Notes under the pieces: model-generated | The model's database searches: none | What the model was told of the DNA's origin: nothing | What the model saw: the letters and a program-made list of their open reading frames with translations, nothing else | Shown here: positions 58,329 to 64,000 of the stretch, piece after piece | How positions within the stretch are numbered: the first letter of the stretch is position 1 | Layout of the letters: each line of letters opens with the position of its first letter | Assembly (NCBI RefSeq): GCF_017939625.1 | Contig: NZ_JAGKTC010000001.1 | Location: forward strand, 186,413 to 250,412 | Direction of reading: 5' to 3' | Length of the DNA: 64,000 nucleotides | From: Pseudoxanthomonas helianthi | Lineage (GTDB): Bacteria; Pseudomonadota; Gammaproteobacteria; Xanthomonadales; Xanthomonadaceae | Translations under genes and position numbers: made by a program

Positions 58329-58588
58329 ATGGCGCTGCCAGACATCCTCGAATTCGGCGGACCCCTGCTTCCCGGCGCCTGCATGCCGGACTCGCCCTCG
58401 CTTGCGCGATTTGCCGGCTCGTTTTCCGGATCGTTTCCGACGACACCATCGGCTGGTTCTTTCGCGCGCCAATCGGCATCATCGGGCTGGGCCCCGTTCC
58501 CCGCTGGCGGCCCACGCATTCGATGGATTATGAAAACTTACGCCTGCCGCACGATGATGTTCTCCACCATATCAACATGATTCCTTAA
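58329..58588 (+). pseudogene. Probable frameshifted small membrane-protein gene
   Basis: A reading frame opens at ATG 58329 after GGGAGATGCA (MALPDILEFGGPLLPGACM...), but its second half becomes implausible. In the -1 frame the DNA instead reads LALACAICRLVFRIVSDDTI and then GWFFRAPIGIIGLGPVPRW, ending in MIP and a TAA at 58586. That frame has no ATG of its own. A single-base deletion between about 58365 and 58410 would join them into an 85-residue protein with one hydrophobic segment. The rest of the 405-base gap (58295-58699) holds only the hpf ribosome site. No family is recognised. Could instead be a sequencing error. Confidence 0.4.
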
Positions 58589-58699
58589 TCGATCGTTTTC
58601 CTGCCGATAACCAAAGGAGCCCACGGAACCCCAAAACATTCCCGCTGTCCCAGTCTTCACCCGCAGCGATGCGGGGCAACCACAACCAGGAGGCAAGCG

Positions 58700-59017
58700 A
58701 TGCGTATCGAAACCTATGGCCAGCAGTTCGAAGTCACTCCCGCCCTGCGCGAGTACGTCGAAAGCAAGTTCAAGCGCCTGGAACGCCACTTCGATCAACC
58801 CCTGGACGTGCGCACCCAACTCGGCTTCCAGAAGCCCGACTACCTGGCCGAAGCCACCCTCAGTTTCGCCGGCCGCACCCTGCACGCCGACGCCACCGAC
58901 CAGACCATGTATGCCGCCATCGACGTGCTGGCCGACAAGCTCGACCGCCTGCTGCTGAAGCACAAGCAGAAGAAGATCGACCAGGAACGCGGCCCGCGCG
59001 GCGAACACGCGGACTGA
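58700..59017 (+). CDS. hpf: ribosome hibernation-promoting factor HPF (short form)
   Basis: A 105-residue YfiA/HPF protein that binds the ribosome in stationary phase and helps form 100S dimers. The fold starts MRIETYGQQFEVTPALREYV and has LERHFDQPLDVRTQLGFQKP and ADATDQTMYAAIDVLADKLD. It is the short form, without the C-terminal dimerisation domain. A strong AGGAGG site precedes it. Confidence 0.94.
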   Translation: MRIETYGQQFEVTPALREYVESKFKRLERHFDQPLDVRTQLGFQKPDYLAEATLSFAGRTLHADATDQTMYAAIDVLADKLDRLLLKHKQKKIDQERGPRGEHAD

Positions 59018-59113
59018 ACCCCGCCGGCGGGGCATCGAACGGGATGCGGGGGCGGATGGTGTTGCTTTGCCATCCGCATCATGCAAACTGACCGCTTACC
59101 CGTCCTTTCCCGG

Positions 59114-59137
59114 CCTTCCCCCTTGCGGGGGAAGGAG
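59114..59137 (+). promoter_or_regulatory. RNA hairpin that covers the hprK ribosome binding site
   Basis: CCTTCCCCC (59114-59122) pairs with GGGGGAAGG (59127-59135) around a TTGC loop; the last bases of the stem are part of the AGGAG Shine-Dalgarno sequence at 59133-59137, 12 bases before the hprK start. Folding would hide the site. Confidence 0.45.
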
Positions 59138-59148
59138 ACAGCCGCCGC

Positions 59149-60099
59149 ATGAACGCCAGCATCACCGCCCGCGAACTCTTCGACCAGCAGAAGGAAAAGC
59201 TCGGCCTGCGCTGGCTGGCCGGGCAGAAGGGCGAGAAGCGCGAACTCGAATCCGGCGACGCGGTGTCGCGGCGTCCATCGCTGGCCGGTTACCTCAATGC
59301 GATCTATCCGAACAAGGTGCAGATCCTCGGTACCGAGGAACTGTCCTGGCTCGATTCGCTGGATTCCCGCCAGCGCTGGGAGACCATCGAGAAGATCTTC
59401 TCGTTCCGCCCGCTGGCGCTGGTGCTGAGCAAGAACCAGGCCTGCCCGGAAGACCTGCGTGAGGCCGCCAACGAAACCGACACGCCGCTGTGGGTGTCTC
59501 CCAAGCGCGGCCACGAACTGCTGAACCACCTGTCCTACCACCTGGCCCGCACGCTGGCGCCGCGGGTCACCCTGCACGGCGTGTTCATGGAGATCTACTC
59601 CATCGGTGTGCTGATCACCGGCGAAGCGGGTTCGGGCAAGAGCGAGCTGGCGCTGGAACTGCTCAGCCGCGGCCACCGCCTGGTCGCCGACGACGCGCCC
59701 GAATTCACCCAGATCGCGCCCGACGTGCTCGACGGCACCTGCCCGGAACTGCTGCAGGACCTGCTGGAGGTGCGCGGCCTGGGCGTGCTGAACATCCGCG
59801 ACATGTTCGGCGACACCGCGGTGAAGAAGAACAAGTACCTGCGCCTGATCGTGCACCTGACCCGGCCGATGACCGAACCCAGCGCGCACGGCTACGAACG
59901 CCTGACCGGCGATTCCGGCAGCCGCCACGTGCTGGACCTCGACGTGCCGCTGATCACCCTGCCGGTGATGCCTGGCCGCAACCTGGCGGTGCTGACCGAG
60001 GCGGCGACGCGCCTGCACATCCTGCGCACCAAGGGCATCGACCCGGCGGCGATGTTCATCGCCCGCCACAGCAATCTGCTGGAACGCAGCACGCCATGA
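59149..60099 (+). CDS. hprK: HPr kinase/phosphorylase
   Basis: A 316-residue enzyme that phosphorylates Ser46 of HPr and removes that phosphate. Walker A is GEAGSGKS (158-165), followed by the HPrK signature [20 protein letters not shown]. The family is typical of Gram-positives but also present in Xanthomonas. It overlaps rapZ by four bases, with rpoN, hpf and the PTS genes in the same block. Confidence 0.95.
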   Translation: MNASITARELFDQQKEKLGLRWLAGQKGEKRELESGDAVSRRPSLAGYLNAIYPNKVQILGTEELSWLDSLDSRQRWETIEKIFSFRPLALVLSKNQACPEDLREAANETDTPLWVSPKRGHELLNHLSYHLARTLAPRVTLHGVFMEIYSIGVLITGEAGSGKSELALELLSRGHRLVADDAPEFTQIAPDVLDGTCPELLQDLLEVRGLGVLNIRDMFGDTAVKKNKYLRLIVHLTRPMTEPSAHGYERLTGDSGSRHVLDLDVPLITLPVMPGRNLAVLTEAATRLHILRTKGIDPAAMFIARHSNLLERSTP

Positions 60100-60986
60100 G
60101 CACGCCGAATGCCCATCCCGCTTCGCCGGTGATCATCGTCAGCGGCCTGTCCGGCTCGGGCAAGTCGGTGGCGCTGAAGACCTTCGAGGACCTGGATTAC
60201 TACTGCATCGACAACCTGCCGGTAGAGCTGCTGCCGGCGTTCGTGCGCAGCCTGATCCGCGACGACGTGCTGTCGCAGAAGGTCGCGGTGGGCATCGACG
60301 TGCGCAGCCGCCACAGCGACCTGGGCCGGTTGGCGCAATGGCGCGCGGCACTGGCCGAACTGGGGCTGGAAGCGCGCCTGCTGTTCTTCGACGCCAGCGA
60401 CGAGGCCCTGTTGCGCCGCTACGCGGACACCCGCCGCCGCCACCCGCTGAGCCAGCAGGGACAGGGGCTGTCGCTGTCCGAAGCGATCGTGCGCGAGCGC
60501 CAGATGATCGAGCCGCTGCGCGCGGAAGCCGACACGATCATCGACACCAGCGCGCTCAACGTGCACCAGCTGCGCCGGCGCATCATCAGCGAGTTCGCCG
60601 CCGAGCGCGGCGCGGCGCTATCGCTGCTGTTCGAATCGTTCGCCTACAAGCGCGGCGTCCCCGCCGACGCCGATTTCGTGTTCGATGCGCGGGTGCTGCC
60701 CAATCCGCACTGGAAACCGGAACTGCGTCCGTTTTCCGGCCGCGATCCGGCGGTGCGCGAATTCCTCGACGCCCAGGCCGATGTCGCCGAGTACGTGGCC
60801 CAGGTCAGCGCCTTCCTCGACACCTGGCTGCCGCGCCTGCGCGGCGAAACCCGCAGCTACGTGACCATCGCCTTCGGCTGCACCGGCGGCAAGCACCGCT
60901 CGGTCTATCTGGCCGAGACCCTCGCCCGCCACGCCCGCGCGCAAGGCTGGGAGGAAGTGGCCACCTACCACCGGGAACTGGACTGA
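60096..60986 (+). CDS. rapZ: RNase adapter protein RapZ
   Basis: A 296-residue nucleotide-binding protein with Walker A GLSGSGKS (residues 17-24), a middle segment [20 protein letters not shown], and the C-terminal RNA-binding domain [19 protein letters not shown]. In E. coli it delivers sRNA GlmZ to RNase E to control GlmS and thus amino-sugar supply to the envelope. It overlaps the hprK stop, the common Xanthomonad order. Confidence 0.96.
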   Translation: MSTPNAHPASPVIIVSGLSGSGKSVALKTFEDLDYYCIDNLPVELLPAFVRSLIRDDVLSQKVAVGIDVRSRHSDLGRLAQWRAALAELGLEARLLFFDASDEALLRRYADTRRRHPLSQQGQGLSLSEAIVRERQMIEPLRAEADTIIDTSALNVHQLRRRIISEFAAERGAALSLLFESFAYKRGVPADADFVFDARVLPNPHWKPELRPFSGRDPAVREFLDAQADVAEYVAQVSAFLDTWLPRLRGETRSYVTIAFGCTGGKHRSVYLAETLARHARAQGWEEVATYHRELD

Positions 60987-61042
60987 GTCCGTTCCATTCG
61001 CGCCGCTTCCGGCGTGTCGCTCCGGTCTGTTAACGTGCCGGC

Positions 61043-61435
61043 ATGGCTTGCGGCATTCTCCTCGTCACCCATCCGGGCGTCGGCGCGTCGATCCTGACGG
61101 TCGCCGGCGGGTTGTTGCGCACGTTGCCGCTGAAGACGGAGGCCTTCGAAGTCCCGTTCGACGCCGACCTCGACGCGCTGTTGCCGCAGGCTTCGGCCGC
61201 GTTGCGCCGGGTCGACGGCGGCGACGGGGTGCTGGTGCTGACCGACCTGTACGGCGCCAGCCCCAGCAATCTCGCCGCCCGCTTGGCGCGGCTGGGCACG
61301 CCGGTGCGGCGGGTCGCCGCGCTGAGCTTGCCGATGCTGCTGCGGGTGATGAATTATTCCGAACAGACCCTGGACGAATTGCCGGCCACCGCCGCGGCCG
61401 GCGCCCGCAACGGAGCGATCATCGACGATGCTTGA
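61043..61435 (+). CDS. PTS EIIA component of the mannose/fructose family (ManX-like, regulatory)
   Basis: A 130-residue EIIA of the mannose type. The phosphorylated His is His10 in VTHPGVGAS. No EIIB, IIC or IID genes are present, so it is probably a regulatory acceptor in a permease-less relay. It overlaps the HPr gene by eight bases. Confidence 0.92.
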   Translation: MACGILLVTHPGVGASILTVAGGLLRTLPLKTEAFEVPFDADLDALLPQASAALRRVDGGDGVLVLTDLYGASPSNLAARLARLGTPVRRVAALSLPMLLRVMNYSEQTLDELPATAAAGARNGAIIDDA

Positions 61436-61696
61436 GCGCGAACTGACCATTTCCAACCGCCTCGGCCTGCACGCCCGCGCCACCGCCAAGCTGGTGCAGG
61501 TGCTGGCGCCGTTCCGCTGCAACGCGACGCTGGCGGCGAAGGGTCGCGAGGTCAACGCGAAGAGCATCATGGGCGTGATGTTGCTGGCCGCCGGCCAGGG
61601 CACGCCGGTCATCGTGCGCATCGACGGCGAGGACGAAGCCGCGGCGATGGACGCGGTCGCTTCGCTGTTCGAACGACGATTCGACGAGGATTCCTG

Positions 61697-61697
<1 letters not shown>
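61428..61697 (+). CDS. ptsH: phosphocarrier protein HPr
   Basis: An 89-residue HPr. The phosphoryl site is His15 in NRLGLHARATAKLV, and Ser46 in NAKSIMGVMLLA is the target of HprK, so both control sites are kept. It overlaps EIIA upstream and EI downstream by one base, and thus forms a tightly coupled phosphorelay. Confidence 0.96.
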
Positions 61698-63409
<1,712 letters not shown>

Positions 63410-63423
63410 CCGCACGAAACGGG

Positions 63424-63461
63424 TGTGGGAGTGGCTATGGCATGCCATAGCCACTCCCACA
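63424..63461. repeat. 38-base perfect palindrome after ptsI
   Basis: The arm TGTGGGAGTGGCTATGGCA (63424-63442) is followed by its exact complement with no loop. It belongs to the 'gtgggag' family and could form a strong hairpin between ptsI and mgtE. Confidence 0.85.
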
Positions 63462-63592
63462 TCGGATGCCGCGCGGGGTGTCCATATTCCGCCGCGCGGG
63501 GGATAATGTGCGGATGAACGCCTGACCTGCCGCGACTCCCACGGGCACCACGCCCTCGGACGCGGTTCCAACGCCACTCCCGGGAGCCGCGC

Positions 63593-64000
63593 ATGGCAGA
63601 AGCCGTCCGCCACGACAAGACCGCGCGCCAGCTGCGACTGTTGTCCAGCGCGCTGGACAGCGGCCGGCTCGGTCCGGTGCGGCGGCTGGTCAACACCCTG
63701 TCGCCCGCGGAAATCGGCAACCTGCTCGAATCGCTGCCGCCCGGCAAGCGCGAAGTCGTGTGGGGCCTGGTCGATGCCGAGGACGACGGCGAGGTGCTGG
63801 TCCATGTCGGCGACGAGGTCCGTGAAAGCCTGCTGGCGGAAATGGACCCGGACGAAATCGTCGCCGCGGTCGAAGACCTCGACATCGACGACCTCGCCGA
63901 CCTGGTCGAGGACCTGCCGGACACCGTCATCGACGAAGTGCTCAAGTCGATGGACCGGGAGAACCGCGAGCGGCTCGAGCAGGTGCTGTCGTACCCGGAG
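63593..64000 (+). CDS. mgtE: magnesium transporter MgtE (5' part, cut by window edge)
   Basis: The first 136 codons of MgtE, an Mg2+ channel/transporter gated by cytosolic Mg2+. This part is the acidic N-terminal superhelical domain: MDPDEIVAAVEDLDIDDLAD and LVEDLPDTVIDEVLKSMDRE are typical. CBS and membrane domains lie beyond the edge. Its place after ptsI is common in Xanthomonadaceae. Confidence 0.9.
   Translation, partial: MAEAVRHDKTARQLRLLSSALDSGRLGPVRRLVNTLSPAEIGNLLESLPPGKREVVWGLVDAEDDGEVLVHVGDEVRESLLAEMDPDEIVAAVEDLDIDDLADLVEDLPDTVIDEVLKSMDRENRERLEQVLSYPE

Noticed and set aside
58245-58580. A 111-residue gene starting at GTG 58245
   Set aside because: Its start lies inside rpoN, and its later half is less protein-like than the -1 frame; a frameshifted smaller gene is a better reading.

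Overview
The window is high-GC (roughly two thirds G+C), densely coded chromosomal DNA of a gammaproteobacterium, most likely Xanthomonadaceae/Lysobacteraceae (Lysobacter, Luteimonas, Thermomonas or a close relative). The main reasons are a fused aspartokinase-diaminopimelate decarboxylase next to a MurL/MurD2 pair, an rpoN-hpf-hprK-rapZ-EIIA-HPr-EI-mgtE block, a sufBCDS operon led by an Rrf2 regulator, and many REP-like 'gtgggagcg...' and 'gtaggagcgc...' repeats. No rRNA, tRNA, CRISPR array, insertion sequence or prophage was seen. About 68 protein genes are supported, two of them cut by the window edges.

Layout. 1-3.5 kb: end of a probable peptide transporter and the dTDP-L-rhamnose operon rfbBACD. 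3.6-6.7 kb: ssb, ispB, a uracil-DNA-glycosylase-family protein and an exported dienelactone hydrolase. 6.8-12.2 kb: a leftward operon of lysC-lysA fusion, murL and murD2, linking DAP/lysine metabolism with an alternative way of installing D-glutamate in peptidoglycan. 12.4-17.6 kb: two tandem PhzF proteins, a glycine-zipper protein, a Tat-exported class V aminotransferase, an alpha/beta hydrolase and an OsmC protein. 17.9-27.8 kb: an EF-G paralogue, an HU protein with a histone-like tail, small lipoproteins, a DUF5916 outer-membrane protein, a patatin, a 3-hydroxybutyrate dehydrogenase and a SET-domain methyltransferase.

27.9-34.9 kb: a cytochrome c lipoprotein, then Rrf2 regulator-sufB-sufC-sufD-sufS-GNAT-Rieske ferredoxin. 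35-38.9 kb: a Fur-controlled iron module (TonB receptor, PiuC-type dioxygenase, PepSY membrane protein). 39-44 kb: HutD/Ves, a ComEA-like HhH protein, an M20 peptidase, GlsB, and the cell-wall recycling pair amgK-murU. 44-51 kb: hda, AI-2E transporter, DUF2066, purM, DUF2238, purN and two DUF3108 proteins. 51.1-56.8 kb: murA flanked by an EF-hand membrane protein, a GFA protein and a BolA protein; then divergent kdsD-kdsC-lptC-lptA-lptB for Kdo synthesis and LPS transport. 56.9-64 kb: rpoN, hpf, hprK, rapZ and a PTS phosphorelay without sugar permease, ending in mgtE.

The strongest theme is envelope construction: dTDP-rhamnose, undecaprenyl/quinone-type prenyl chains, MurA, MurL/MurD2, AmgK/MurU, Kdo and Lpt genes all lie here. 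I saw no convincing wholly new system. The most useful leads are the lysC-lysA/murL/murD2 operon, the Suf operon with palindromes between sufB and sufC and an operator over its promoter, a frameshifted small membrane-protein gene between rpoN and hpf, an EF-hand gene translationally coupled to murA, and the dense palindromic repeat family.
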